From: Bradyrhizobium sp.
GTDB taxonomy: Bacteria; Pseudomonadota; Alphaproteobacteria; Rhizobiales; Xanthobacteraceae
Direction: 5' to 3'
DNA: 64,000 bases
Assembly: GCF_022844465.1 (NCBI RefSeq)
Contig: NZ_JALHLP010000018.1
Coordinates: forward strand, 1-64,000
Positions 16,246 through 24,751 of this stretch are shown piece by piece; positions within the stretch are counted from its first letter, which is position 1; each line of letters opens with the position of its first letter. The notes beneath the pieces were generated by a model. That model had not been told where the DNA came from. It saw nothing but the letters and a program-made list of their open reading frames with translations, and did not search any database. The translations under genes and the position numbers were made by a program.

Positions 16246-16749
16246 ATGGGCTTCTTCACGAAAGATATCAAAACGCTTGACGACCTCTTCGTCCACTCGC
16301 TGCGGGACATCTACTATGCCGAGCAGCAGATCGCAAAGAACCTTCCCGACATGGTCGCCAAGGCTTCCGACCCCTCCCTCAAGAGCGGCTTTGAAACCCA
16401 TCTGGCGGAGACCAAGAACCAGATCGCGCGGCTTGAACAAGTCTTCAAGATGCACGGCGTTGAGGCCAGAGGCGTCGATTGCCCGGCCATCGACGGCATC
16501 CTGGAGGAAGCGAGCGAAGTTGCCGGCGAAGTCGACGACAAGAGCGTCCTCGACGCCGCGCTGATCGCCGCAGCGCAGGCGGTCGAGCATTACGAGATTG
16601 CGCGTTATGGCACGCTCGTCGCGTGGGCAAAGATGCTCGGCCGTACCGACTGCGCGTCGGTACTGCAGCAGAACCTCGACGAGGAAAAGGCGACCGACAC
16701 CAAGCTGACCAACATGGCGCTACGCCAGGTCAATCAGCGCGCCGCCTGA
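16246..16749 (+). CDS. DUF892/YciE-type ferritin-like protein, paralogue 2
   Basis: The protein has 167 residues with the same four-helix plan as the product of 13814-14329: LFVHSLRDIYYAEQQIAKNL, FETHLAETKNQIARLEQVF, AAQAVEHYEIARYGTLVAW and a terminal Glu/Lys helix. The conserved YYAE, THLAE and VEHYEIA residues are retained, so a di-iron centre is likely. CGGAGG precedes the ATG and an EcfG-like promoter lies just upstream. Its divergence from the first copy suggests an old duplication rather than a recent one. Confidence 0.88.
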   Translation: MGFFTKDIKTLDDLFVHSLRDIYYAEQQIAKNLPDMVAKASDPSLKSGFETHLAETKNQIARLEQVFKMHGVEARGVDCPAIDGILEEASEVAGEVDDKSVLDAALIAAAQAVEHYEIARYGTLVAWAKMLGRTDCASVLQQNLDEEKATDTKLTNMALRQVNQRAA

Positions 16750-16770
16750 GTAATGAAGGAAGCGAATGCA

Positions 16771-16799
16771 GGCCGCCCGCGTTCCGCGGGCGGCCTTTT
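16771..16799. terminator. Bidirectional intrinsic terminator
   Basis: GGCCGCCCGCG, loop TTC, CGCGGGCGGCC, then TTTT. It separates the convergent DUF892 and SDR genes. Confidence 0.8.
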
Positions 16800-16807
16800 C
16801 TTATGGG

Positions 16808-17665
16808 TTACAGGAACGGTCTTCCGCCGGTGACCGCAATAGTGGCGCCGGATACATAACTCGAAAGCGGATCGGCCAGCATGACGTAGGCCGTGGCCAA
16901 CTCGACAGGCTGACCGGGACGATGCATCGGAACCTGCTTGCCGAAATTTGCCACCGACTCTTCAGGCAGGGTGGATGGGATCAGCGGCGTCCATATCGGG
17001 CCCGGAGCAACCGCATTGGCGCGAATACCCCTTTCGGCGAGTAGTTGCGCCAGTCCCGCCGTGAAATTGTGGATCGCACCCTTCGTCGTCGCATACGCCA
17101 ACAGTGTTGGGTTTGGCATATCCGAATTGATCGATGCCGTGTTGATGATGCAGCTGCCGGGCTTCATCTGGCCTACCGCCGCCTTGGTCAGGTAGAACAT
17201 GGCGTGGATGTTGACCTTGAACGTCAACTCCCACTCCTCGTCGCTGATATCGTCGATCGTCTTGAAGCTGGCTTGATGCGCGGCGTTGTTGACGAGGATA
17301 TCGATCCCGCCCAAATCCGACACGGCTTTGTCAATGATCGCCCGGCATTGCGAGGGTGTCTGAATGTCGCCGGGGACCAGCACGGCTTTTCTTCCGGCCT
17401 CCGTCACCAGTCGCTCGGTTTCCCGGGCGTCATCATGCTCATCGAGATAGGAGAGCAGGACATCCGCTCCTTCCCGGGCGTAAGCGATGGCCACAGCCCG
17501 TCCGATGCCACTGTCACCGCCGGTGATAACGGCCTTCTTGCCGTTGAGGCGGCCGCTGCCCTTGTAGGAAGTTTCTCCATGGTCGGGCAGCGGATCCATC
17601 GCCGTGGTCTTGCCCGGCATTGGCTGGGTCTGAGCAGGAAACGGGGGACGGGGATATTGCGACAT
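16808..17665 (-). CDS. SDR-family oxidoreductase (YghA/GsiB-like, long N-terminal form)
   Basis: The protein has 285 residues. An N-terminal Pro/Gln-rich extension of about 45 residues precedes the classical SDR fold: GGDSGIGRA cofactor loop, LVNNAAHQ, catalytic Ser in NTASIN, and the YATTKGA pair giving the Tyr and Lys. This extended subgroup is usually stress-inducible (YghA, YhdF, GsiB-neighbour type). The ATG at 17665 is preferred over the GTG three bases before. A promoter resembling the EcfG type, GGAAA-N16-TGTT, lies at 17697-17721. Confidence 0.88.
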   Translation of the reverse strand: MSQYPRPPFPAQTQPMPGKTTAMDPLPDHGETSYKGSGRLNGKKAVITGGDSGIGRAVAIAYAREGADVLLSYLDEHDDARETERLVTEAGRKAVLVPGDIQTPSQCRAIIDKAVSDLGGIDILVNNAAHQASFKTIDDISDEEWELTFKVNIHAMFYLTKAAVGQMKPGSCIINTASINSDMPNPTLLAYATTKGAIHNFTAGLAQLLAERGIRANAVAPGPIWTPLIPSTLPEESVANFGKQVPMHRPGQPVELATAYVMLADPLSSYVSGATIAVTGGRPFL

Positions 17666-17696
17666 CACCTTTAACTCTGTTCCTCACGATTGCAGC

Positions 17697-17721
17697 AACA
17701 TTCTTGTTCAAGATAGTTTCC
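17697..17721 (-). promoter_or_regulatory. EcfG-like promoter for the SDR gene (one mismatch)
   Basis: GGAAA (17721-17717), 16-base spacer, TGTT (17700-17697). The -35 differs from consensus GGAAC at one base. Confidence 0.4.
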
Positions 17722-17828
17722 CGGTGAAAGCGCACGCACGACGCGGAGCAACGACCATGACCGGCCGGACCTCCGGCCGCGGGATGTTGTCGGGAGTAGA
17801 TAGCGCCCAACAGGGCACCACGAAATCC

Positions 17829-18368
17829 TCAGCATCCCCTGCAAATGCTCTTGATCTTCTGTTCGACGATTCGATCCTGCTTCCGGATTTCTTCGTCTCC
17901 TGCGATCGCCGGACCCCTGGTCATGGTGCCATCAATTCGGCCGCCGCTCTGACCGCCGGTGCGATTTACAGCAGATCCCGTCGTTTGCTGACGTGTTGAG
18001 CCGCTGGCTGCGTTTCCGCTCGTGCCTGATTGCGATCCCGTAGCGTTAGCCGTGCCCAAGGTGTTGGTTCCAGGCGACGTGGGTACTTTGCCGGCGTTGC
18101 CGGCACCGCTCGGATCGTTCACCGAGTTGTTGATGCCACCCTGATTGGCGGGACCACTGGGGACGCCACTCACGGCCGCCGAACCTGCGCCGGTGGATCC
18201 GGCATTTGGTGTGCCTGCAGCACTGGGGCTGCCGGCGGTGGGGCCGCTGGCCGCCCCTCCGGAAGAAGACCCGCTGGAGCCACCTGACGATCCGCCGCCA
18301 GCCTGGCCGTAAGCTGTGGCTGGCCCCAGCAGAACCGCTATGAGAAGGAATTTAGGTAACGACGTCAT
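17829..18368 (-). CDS. Secreted Gly/Ser/Thr-rich hypothetical protein
   Basis: The protein has 179 residues. It has a clear signal peptide (LPKFLLIAVLLGPATAYGQA, with cleavage near YGQA), then a long low-complexity region of Gly, Ser, Ala, Thr and Asn. A charged C-terminal helix (EEIRKQDRIVEQKIKSICRGC) ends with two Cys residues. It is probably periplasmic or surface-exposed, and the function is unknown. The second of two close ATGs (18368) is better spaced from AGGG. An EcfG-type promoter is placed just upstream. Confidence 0.65.
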   Translation of the reverse strand: MTSLPKFLLIAVLLGPATAYGQAGGGSSGGSSGSSSGGAASGPTAGSPSAAGTPNAGSTGAGSAAVSGVPSGPANQGGINNSVNDPSGAGNAGKVPTSPGTNTLGTANATGSQSGTSGNAASGSTRQQTTGSAVNRTGGQSGGRIDGTMTRGPAIAGDEEIRKQDRIVEQKIKSICRGC

Positions 18369-18395
18369 GACCATGCCCTGTCAGTTGCAAGGGGC

Positions 18396-18420
18396 AACTT
18401 GCGATGCTCTCAATCGTTCC
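18396..18420 (-). promoter_or_regulatory. EcfG-type promoter for the secreted Gly/Ser-rich protein
   Basis: GGAAC (18420-18416), 16-base spacer, AGTT (18399-18396), about 28 bases before the ATG. Confidence 0.55.
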
Positions 18421-18579
18421 TCGCGTGGCAGCTCCTGGATCATTCGCAGCGCGCCGGGGTCGCCATGGAGACAGATCACCGGTACATGGGATGACCAAGC
18501 CTGCGGGATCGCTTCCGCCATCTGGTAGAACCACAACAAGCAACTCCAGTATTCCCCGGATCCCGGATTCAAACTCGCC

Positions 18580-19485
18580 ATGCCATCATCCACCAACGCC
18601 AGGCGCGCCGCCGCTGCCCGGCTGTCGCCGCTCGGGCTCACCCTGCTTGCGGTGACTTCGCTCGGGTGGGGCCTGAACTTTCCGATCATGAAGCATTTGC
18701 TGAGCGAATGGCCGCCATTGTCCGCGCGCGGCCTGTGCGGCATTGTCGGCGCGGCGGCGCTGGCCTTGTACGCGCTCGCGCGGCAGCAGAATCTCGGCGT
18801 GCCGCGCCCGATGTGGATGCGGTTGTTGCTGGTCTCGATGCTGACCATCGGCGGGTGGGTCGCGTTCATGGGGCTTGCACTGCTGTGGCTCAGCGCCAGC
18901 GAGGCCGCAGTTCTGGGAATCTCGATTCCGGTCTGGGTCGCATTCCTGGCCTGGCCCATCCTCGGTGAGCGGCTGTCTCCGGTTCGCGCCGTCGCGCTGA
19001 CAGTTTCGCTTGCCGGCATAGCCGTGCTGGTCGGCGGCAATGGCTTCGAGGCCAGCGTCGAAAAGCTGCCGGGAATAGCGTGCGCGCTGGCGGGCGCGCT
19101 GTGCGTCGCGCTCGGCACCGTCTTGACCAAGCATTTTCCGCTGTCGATGCCGCCATTGTCGTTGGCCGCCTGGCAGATCGGGCTCGGGTGCCTGCCGATC
19201 GCCGCCGTCGGGCTCGCCGTCGAGCAGCCGCAAATGGCGGCGCTCTCGTCCATCGGCTGGGCGTCGCTCGCGTATATGACAGTGATCCAGTTCTGCCTTT
19301 GTTACGTCTGCTGGTTTGCGGCGCTGGAGCGCCTGCCGGCCGCGACGGCGTCTATCGGCACGCTGCTGGTTCCCGTGATCGGAGTGCTGGCGGCGGCGGC
19401 GATGCTGAACGAACCGCTGGGCTTGCGCGAACTTGTCGCGCTGGCGTTCACGCTCGGCGGGGTGGCGATGGCGCTGCGCTCGTAG
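18580..19485 (+). CDS. DMT-superfamily (EamA) permease, paralogue of 12462-13358
   Basis: The protein has 301 residues and ten predicted transmembrane helices in two EamA repeats. Segments such as SLGWGLNFPIMKHLLSEWPP and AAWQIGLGCLPIAAVGL closely follow the first DMT protein, so the pair arose by duplication and probably exports related substrates. It is divergent from the secreted protein at 17829-18368. No clear ribosome site precedes the ATG at 18580, so the start could be slightly different. Confidence 0.84.
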   Translation: MPSSTNARRAAAARLSPLGLTLLAVTSLGWGLNFPIMKHLLSEWPPLSARGLCGIVGAAALALYALARQQNLGVPRPMWMRLLLVSMLTIGGWVAFMGLALLWLSASEAAVLGISIPVWVAFLAWPILGERLSPVRAVALTVSLAGIAVLVGGNGFEASVEKLPGIACALAGALCVALGTVLTKHFPLSMPPLSLAAWQIGLGCLPIAAVGLAVEQPQMAALSSIGWASLAYMTVIQFCLCYVCWFAALERLPAATASIGTLLVPVIGVLAAAAMLNEPLGLRELVALAFTLGGVAMALRS

Positions 19486-19550
19486 CGGCAGGAGCAAGTC
19501 CACAGAAAAAGGCGGCGCACCGGAATGCGCCGCCTTCCTGCATCATGGCT

Positions 19551-20210
19551 TTATTGCCATGACGGACAAGGGTGCCGTCGTCCATCGTACCCGAGATAGG
19601 TGCCGGAACGCGGATCGTAGGAACGATACCGCTGGGTGCAATACGCAACGGAATCATCATCGACGGTTGACGGTCCGACCGCAACGACGCCGCCATCATA
19701 GTAGCCGTCATCGTAGTAATAGGGGCTGCCGTAATAGCCGTAGTTCGAGGAGGCGAGCGTGCTGCCGAACAGCGCGCCTGCGACGAAGCCGCTGCCGCCA
19801 TGGTGACGATGGAAACGACCACCATGATGGTAGCCACCGCCGTGATGGTAGCGACCGCCCTGATGGATGCCGCCGCCATACTGACCACCGCCGCCCTGGA
19901 TACCGCCGGCTACCGCCGATCCGCCACGGAAGCCTGTGGCGGGTGCGCCACCAATGGCGGCTGGAGCCCCCGGCGCGACGCCTGCGGACGCAGCGCCGGA
20001 CGACATGGCACCGCCGCGCATACCGCCGCCGCCGCCAATCATGGCACCGCCACCGGGGCTCATTCCGCCGCCTCCAGCGCCAGCACTCACTCCGCCGCCG
20101 CCCATGGCGGCGGGGGCGCCGGGGGCCTGCGCCCAGCCAGCGTTCGGTGCGGCAAAGGGCAGCATCAGCGACATTGCTGCCACAGTACTCAAAACTCTAA
20201 GATTGATCAT
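19551..20210 (-). CDS. BA14K-family secreted protein
   Basis: The protein has 219 residues. A signal peptide is followed by a very Gly-rich region, a His-rich repeat (YHHGGGYHHGGRFHRHHG), a Tyr/Asp segment, and the conserved C-terminal BA14K motif (AYCTQRYRSYDPRSGTYLGY). BA14K proteins are immunoreactive, lectin-like envelope proteins known from Brucella. The His tract could bind metal. The ATG at 20210 has GGAG at proper spacing, and an EcfG-type promoter 24 bases before it agrees with this start over the one at 20222. Confidence 0.82.
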   Translation of the reverse strand: MINLRVLSTVAAMSLMLPFAAPNAGWAQAPGAPAAMGGGGVSAGAGGGGMSPGGGAMIGGGGGMRGGAMSSGAASAGVAPGAPAAIGGAPATGFRGGSAVAGGIQGGGGQYGGGIHQGGRYHHGGGYHHGGRFHRHHGGSGFVAGALFGSTLASSNYGYYGSPYYYDDGYYDGGVVAVGPSTVDDDSVAYCTQRYRSYDPRSGTYLGYDGRRHPCPSWQ

Positions 20211-20241
20211 CTTTGGCTCCATCTACGGGAATGTCCGCGTT

Positions 20242-20266
20242 AACCCTTGTCTCGCCCGTCTGTTCC
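20242..20266 (-). promoter_or_regulatory. EcfG-type promoter for the BA14K gene
   Basis: GGAAC (20266-20262), 16-base spacer, GGTT (20245-20242). Confidence 0.6.
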
Positions 20267-20469
20267 GCTGGCGAGGCCCCCGTCCGCGATCCTCGGTGAT
20301 CGGGCAGTCGCATGCGATCAGAGGAATAAGCGTCGGTTCCCGAAGGGCGATTCAGCTGTGCCGCGCGGACCGACGCGCCTTGCAAGGGCTACATAGGCCG
20401 CGTCTGTCTGGACAATCAGATCAACGGGTGGCATCAAGCTGCACCTGTTCTCAATCCGGCCGAATCCTG

Positions 20470-20880
20470 ATGAAGCTGTTTCTGCTGAAGTTTTTCACAT
20501 GGTGGAACGGCCAGACCTTCGGCACCCAATTGTGGACCTGGCGCTTCGGCGAACTGGTCGGTCAGGACGAGCAGGGCAATACCTACTACCGGACCAAGGG
20601 CCGCAAGATCGATCCGACACTCGGCTTCGAGCGGCGCTGGGTGGTCTATAATGGCTATGCCGAAGCGACGAAGGTTCCGCCGTCATGGCACGGCTGGCTG
20701 CATCACACCGTCGATGTCGCGCCGACCGAAGAAAGCTACACGCCGCGTGAATGGGAAAAGCCGCACGTTCCGAACATGACCGGGACACCGTCGGCCTATC
20801 GCCCGTCGGGTTCGACGCTCGCCAGCGGCCGGCGACCGGCGGCGACCGGCGATTACCAACCTTGGACGCCCGGCAGCTGA
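20470..20880 (+). CDS. NDUFA12-family complex I assembly subunit (B17.2-like)
   Basis: The protein has 136 residues, MKLFLLKFFTWWNGQTFGTQ then WTWRFGELVGQDEQGNTYY, RRWVVYNGYAEATKVPPSWHGWLH and a proline-rich tail. These match the alphaproteobacterial homologue of mitochondrial NDUFA12, a peripheral accessory subunit of NADH:ubiquinone oxidoreductase. In this lineage the gene is normally followed by the DUF2155 and aat genes; here about 7.7 kb of accessory DNA intervenes. The large in-phase upstream frame (from 19936) is antisense to BA14K and is not coding. Confidence 0.9.
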   Translation: MKLFLLKFFTWWNGQTFGTQLWTWRFGELVGQDEQGNTYYRTKGRKIDPTLGFERRWVVYNGYAEATKVPPSWHGWLHHTVDVAPTEESYTPREWEKPHVPNMTGTPSAYRPSGSTLASGRRPAATGDYQPWTPGS

Positions 20881-21172
20881 GACAGGCAAGAGGTACGCGC
20901 GGTAGCGCAAAATCGCATTGTCGCGATCAGCGCGATCACCTGTGAATAGCGGGATCAGCGGGTACAACCGTCGCCGCGGACTTGCCGGCGGCGCGATCTC
21001 GCGGCTCAATGGGACATCTTACGGAGATGGGAGACCATCGCGTCGGTGTCGGGCTCCAGTTCGCGACTGCCCCGACGAGCAGCGGCTACCGATCAGGACA
21101 CGGCCGGGAGATAGGCCCCCGGTGCAGAGCTTCTGAAATCGCCCGTCTATGTGTGGCTACCGTGAGACAGGA
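20881..21172. other. Intergenic stretch without a recognised feature
   Basis: About 290 bases lie between the NDUFA12-type gene and a terminator. Frames on both strands are short and lack ribosome sites. I see nothing specific here. Confidence 0.5.
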
Positions 21173-21204
21173 AAGGCCGTCCGGGAAACTGGGCGGCCTT
21201 TTTC
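21173..21204. terminator. Intrinsic terminator between convergent genes
   Basis: AAGGCCGTCC pairs at 9 of 10 positions with GGGCGGCCTT around an 8-base loop, followed by TTTTTCTTT on the plus strand. It lies directly after the end of the minus-strand DJ-1 gene. Confidence 0.7.
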
Positions 21205-21211
21205 TTTGCCG

Positions 21212-21910
21212 CTACGCCAGCCTGGCGGCGGCGCGGCCGATCATTTCGGTGCGGCGGACTTGCGCCGGCGCGATCCGCTCCTTCATCGAGGCCAGCACTT
21301 CCGGCGGCGCGGTGTCGGGTGAGCCGGCGTTGAACGGCGGCGCCGGATTGTATTCGAGCCGAAGCTGAATGAGTTCCGCGGTCCGCCGATCGACCAGCAG
21401 CGACACCAGCGTCAGCGCGAAATCGATACCCGCCGTGACGCCGCCACCGGTGATGCGGTTGCGGTCGACGCAGACGCGGGTTCGGGTCGGGATCGCGCCG
21501 AAAGCGGCGAGAAAGTCCATGGCCGTCCAATGCGTGGCCGCGTGATAGCCTTTCAGGAGGCCGGCCGCACCCAGCACCAGCGAACCGGTGCAGACCGAGG
21601 TGATGTATCTGGCGCCCTCGGCCTGCCTGCGCAGGAACGCCAGCATTTCCTCGTCATTGATCATGTCGTCGGTGCCGAACCCGCCGGGCACGCAGATGAC
21701 GTCGAGCTGCGGGCAATCCGCAAAAGTGGTGGTCGGCGTGATCGTCATCACCGAGTCCGACGCGACGGGTTCGATGCGTTTCCAGATCAGGTGAATCTGG
21801 ACGCCGGGCACGCTGGAGAACACCTGCAGCGGTCCGGTGAAATCGAGCTGGGTGACGCGGGGAAAGAGCACGAGGCCGATCTGAAGGGCGGCCGAATCTT
21901 GCACTGACAT
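21212..21910 (-). CDS. DJ-1/PfpI-family protein (isonitrile hydratase-like)
   Basis: The protein has 232 residues. It has the class I glutamine amidotransferase-like fold with nucleophile elbow SVCTGSLVLGAAGLL (Cys in CTG), VPGGFG earlier, and ATHWTAMDFL after. The pattern fits the isocyanide hydratase (InhA) branch of DJ-1/PfpI. The ATG at 21910 has GGAG upstream; the longer frame start at 21952 lacks support. It is divergent from a GlxA-type regulator that has the same fold, so the pair probably forms an enzyme-plus-regulator unit. Confidence 0.85.
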   Translation of the reverse strand: MSVQDSAALQIGLVLFPRVTQLDFTGPLQVFSSVPGVQIHLIWKRIEPVASDSVMTITPTTTFADCPQLDVICVPGGFGTDDMINDEEMLAFLRRQAEGARYITSVCTGSLVLGAAGLLKGYHAATHWTAMDFLAAFGAIPTRTRVCVDRNRITGGGVTAGIDFALTLVSLLVDRRTAELIQLRLEYNPAPPFNAGSPDTAPPEVLASMKERIAPAQVRRTEMIGRAAARLA

Positions 21911-21962
21911 GCGAGCTCCGGAAAGGGGACTTGACGAGGCCGATCGTGTCATGGTGCGCTCG

Positions 21963-21997
21963 TGTCCGAAATGGCATTTTTACCTCTTTTTCGGACA
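21963..21997. promoter_or_regulatory. Inverted repeat in the DJ-1/GlxA divergent promoter region
   Basis: TGTCCGAAA (21963-21971) and TTTCGGACA (21989-21997) are perfect 9-bp arms separated by 17 bases, between the divergent starts at 21910 and 22010. The layout suits an operator for the adjacent AraC/GlxA regulator. Confidence 0.55.
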
Positions 21998-22009
21998 TGG
22001 GGCGGCGAC

Positions 22010-22990
22010 ATGATCGGGGTCCTGATATTTCCGGATTTTCAGTTGCTCGATGCTGCCGGACCGATCTCGGCGTTCGAAATCGCGGCCCGCTTCGCCGATG
22101 GCGCGCCGGCAATCAGGGTGGTGGCGGTAACGCCGGGAGCGGTTCGCTCATCCTCGGGCGTCGAGATGGTGGCGCGTGGGTTGAAGCCCTCCGGCACCCT
22201 CACGACCCTCATCATCACCGGCGGGGAGGGGGTTCGGCACGCCGCTGCCTGCGAGAAGACGTTAGGCTTCGTGCGCGCCCATGCGAGGCGTGGAATCAGG
22301 ATCGCCAGCGTCTGTTCGGGGGCGTATGTCCTCGCGTCGGCCGGCCTGCTCGATGGCCGCCGCGCCACCACGCACTGGCAGCGCACGCGGCATTTTCGCC
22401 AGACCTATCCGCGGGTAAGGCTCGAACCCGATCAAATCTTCGTGCGCGATGGGGACATCTGGACGTCAGCCGGCATCTCCGCCGGCATCGATCTTTCGCT
22501 GGCGATGATCGCCGAGGATTACGGCGAAGAGATCGCGCAACGAACGGCCAAGCAGCTTGTGCTGTACCACCGGCGCAGCGGCGGCCAATCGCAGTTTTCG
22601 TCCTTGCTGGAATTGAAGGCGCCGAACGGGCGGTTCGGCCCGCTGCTGGCCTGGGCGCGGGAGAATCTGGACGCGCGGCTGACGGTGGAAGATCTCGCCG
22701 AGCGCGCCGGCATGAGTTCAAGGCACTTTAGCCGGGCCTTCGTGGCCGAAACCAGCACGACGCCGTCGAAGGCGATAGAGCGCCTTCGGATCGAAGTGGC
22801 CCGACAGCGCGTGCAGTCGTCAAGCGAGGCGATCGAGACTATTGCCGAAACCACGGGATTTCGCGATCCGGAACGAATGCGCCGCGCGTTCATCCGTGCC
22901 TTCGGTCAACCTCCGCAATCGCTGCGCCGAGGGGCGCGCCGGCCCCCAATTTTTGGCGAGAATGGAACTTCGGTCGTCCCGCCAGATTAA
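22010..22990 (+). CDS. GlxA-family AraC-type transcriptional regulator
   Basis: The protein has 326 residues from ATG 22010. The N-terminal DJ-1/PfpI-like sensor domain (about 1-185) contains ASVCSGAYVLASAGLLDG. The C-terminal AraC-type double helix-turn-helix (about 215-310) contains LTVEDLAERAGMSSRHFSRAF and TTGFRDPERMRRAFIRAFG. GlxA-type regulators control genes for small nitrogen compounds and electrophiles. Upstream in-frame GTG and ATG codons (21962, 21971) fall inside the inverted repeat, so they are less likely starts. It is probably autoregulated together with the divergent hydratase gene. Confidence 0.87.
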   Translation: MIGVLIFPDFQLLDAAGPISAFEIAARFADGAPAIRVVAVTPGAVRSSSGVEMVARGLKPSGTLTTLIITGGEGVRHAAACEKTLGFVRAHARRGIRIASVCSGAYVLASAGLLDGRRATTHWQRTRHFRQTYPRVRLEPDQIFVRDGDIWTSAGISAGIDLSLAMIAEDYGEEIAQRTAKQLVLYHRRSGGQSQFSSLLELKAPNGRFGPLLAWARENLDARLTVEDLAERAGMSSRHFSRAFVAETSTTPSKAIERLRIEVARQRVQSSSEAIETIAETTGFRDPERMRRAFIRAFGQPPQSLRRGARRPPIFGENGTSVVPPD

Positions 22991-23095
22991 GGTTCCCGGA
23001 CAGCCTCAGGGACGTTTAGACAGGAGAATAACATAATACCGTCACATTCAGCCACAATGTGCAATATCTGCGGTTCCGGAATAGAACCACAGTCG

Positions 23096-23120
23096 GGAAA
23101 TAAAGCTTAACGAATAAGTT
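23096..23120 (+). promoter_or_regulatory. Weak EcfG-like promoter before the coiled-coil protein
   Basis: GGAAA (23096-23100), 16-base spacer, AGTT (23117-23120). One mismatch in the -35 and about 90 bases to the start codon make this tentative. Confidence 0.25.
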
Positions 23121-23209
23121 TAGTTGTGCGGCGTCTCAAGGCGGATGACAACCCAGCGACAACCCAGCATCGGGAGTTTTCCCCGATATTCTGAACTAGG
23201 AGTATGAGT

Positions 23210-23716
23210 ATGGTGCAATCGACAATCGGACGGGTACTGACTGATATGGAGCGCGAAATTCAGGCCGAGGTCAGAAACCGGCCTCACGAGTCGCGCGCCA
23301 TCGATTTCGCACCGCCCATGGCGAGGGCGCCGACCTTGGCTATGCCTGACTACGTCGAACACCGTGACGGAGCCACCGAGATCGGCAAGCTGTCGGCTGA
23401 AGCCGTGGTTCGCGAATACGAAGCTGCGGCCAAGGACATCGAGGCCCTCGGCGTCGAATTGGTTTCGCATGTCAGGCAATGCGAGGCGATGACCCGTGAT
23501 GCGCTCGCCGTCACCGAAGAACTGAAGGAAACCGCCGAACGCTACCGCGAAGAGGCCAAGCGAGTATTCCTCCAGATCGAAAACTGTTCGCAAATGACGG
23601 TAGAGGTCCGCAAGATCTGCACCGACCTCAGGGATCGGATTTCTATTCCCGCCAATATGGCGAGCATCGAAAACAGCCCCAAGGTGAAAACGAAGAAGCT
23701 CAGGCTGGAGACGTAG
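23210..23716 (+). CDS. Coiled-coil hypothetical protein
   Basis: The protein has 168 residues. AGGAG is 7 bases before ATG 23210, whereas the ATG at 23204 is too close to it. A short N-terminal region is followed by a long charged helix (about 60-130: SAEAVVREYEAAAKDIEALG, then VTEELKETAERYREEAKRVF) with heptad repeats, and a basic tail (KVKTKKLRLET). It is soluble, and oligomeric by inference. The family is not recognised. Confidence 0.65.
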   Translation: MVQSTIGRVLTDMEREIQAEVRNRPHESRAIDFAPPMARAPTLAMPDYVEHRDGATEIGKLSAEAVVREYEAAAKDIEALGVELVSHVRQCEAMTRDALAVTEELKETAERYREEAKRVFLQIENCSQMTVEVRKICTDLRDRISIPANMASIENSPKVKTKKLRLET

Positions 23717-24016
23717 GACTCCAGCAAGAGGCGAACAGTTTCTCCTGATACCATTGGCGGCGAGCTCGCCGTGCCTAAGGTTCACGTTAGAGCTGAATTC
23801 CAATTTCTTGTTTTGACGAAGTTTTATTTGTGCATACCCCCGGATCAAAATCCGAGGGGATAGTTTGTTCGAATGATCGCTCGACCCAATCGCGCGAACC
23901 GGTGTCCAATCGCATTCCGTGGCAGGGCTGACATCGCGGAGTCTAGCCAGGCTGAGTTCTGTCGAAGCTGAGCTCTGTCGAAAATGATACCTGCAACGGC
24001 CTTTGCAGCTTCATGC

Positions 24017-24491
24017 TCAAAGCCTGCGAAAGTACCGCGCTACCGGCCAACGCTCGAAACCGGCGCTGCTGTACGTTCTCCTCGACGGTGCGTGCCCTGG
24101 ATCGTCTCCGGTCTCGACCATCGCCATTGCAAGTCCGGCTTCGCGCATCTTGTTCAGGGCAAATTCGATCAGCGCTGTGGCGGTACCGTTGATGCGCAGG
24201 ATCGACTGCCAAAATGTAAACCTCGCCCATCTGGTCTTCGGGGTGGATGCGGATGCCGACAAATCCCGCGACTTTGCCGGGGGCCGCCGCAACAAAGACG
24301 TTGTCACTCTCGGCTGCCAAGAACTTTTCGATATCAGCCTTTTGTCGAACGTCCCACCCCTTTGGATAGGAGGCTTGATAGACGTATGACGGGACCGCAG
24401 GCCGCAGTTTCTCGAACACGGGCCCCCAAGCCCTCATGCTCAGGTCAACGATCTGTAACGTGTCAGACGGTTCGAAGGGGCGGATCAGCAT
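24017..24491 (-). pseudogene. GNAT N-acetyltransferase, frameshifted
   Basis: The N-terminal frame reads MLIRPFEPSDTLQIVDLS to VYILAVDPAHQR, ending in the acetyl-CoA-binding strand. The rest of the domain (GTATALIEFALNKMREAG to WPVARYFRRL, stop at 24017) lies in another frame. The junction is at about 24185-24190. The family loop Q/R-x-x-G-x-G/A would be restored as HQR-HGTA by five bases, consistent with loss of one unit of a short acgg repeat. It is either an inactive gene or a sequencing error. Confidence 0.75.
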
Positions 24492-24696
24492 TCGGAGTTC
24501 TGCTGAAGGAAGTCGCGAATACCGAGCAATTTTAGATCGCTGCGATTGCTCCGTCCATAGCCTCGGACAACGCCTCATTCTGGCCAGGGCTGAAGAATGG
24601 TTTCAGGCGAACTCGCCATGGTTCGGATTTGCATCAGAGTCGCCTGAAAAAGCCATCGAGCTTTGGCGTAGCGGTCGGGATGTCCGATCGACGGAT

Positions 24697-24720
24697 GACG
24701 GCCGGCGGGGCCGGCCGTCA
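24697..24720. other. Perfect GC hairpin after the small secreted protein gene
   Basis: GACGGCCGGC, a short loop, GCCGGCCGTC. There is no T-run on either side, so termination by this stem alone is doubtful. Confidence 0.45.
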
Positions 24721-24751
24721 CCGCCTGATGCGAAGTTGGACACCCGGGCGA

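Noticed and set aside
18381..18581. 66-codon minus-strand frame with protein-like composition
   Set aside because: It overlaps the EcfG-type promoter of the secreted protein gene and the start of the divergent DMT gene, and has no ribosome site. A real small gene cannot be fully excluded.
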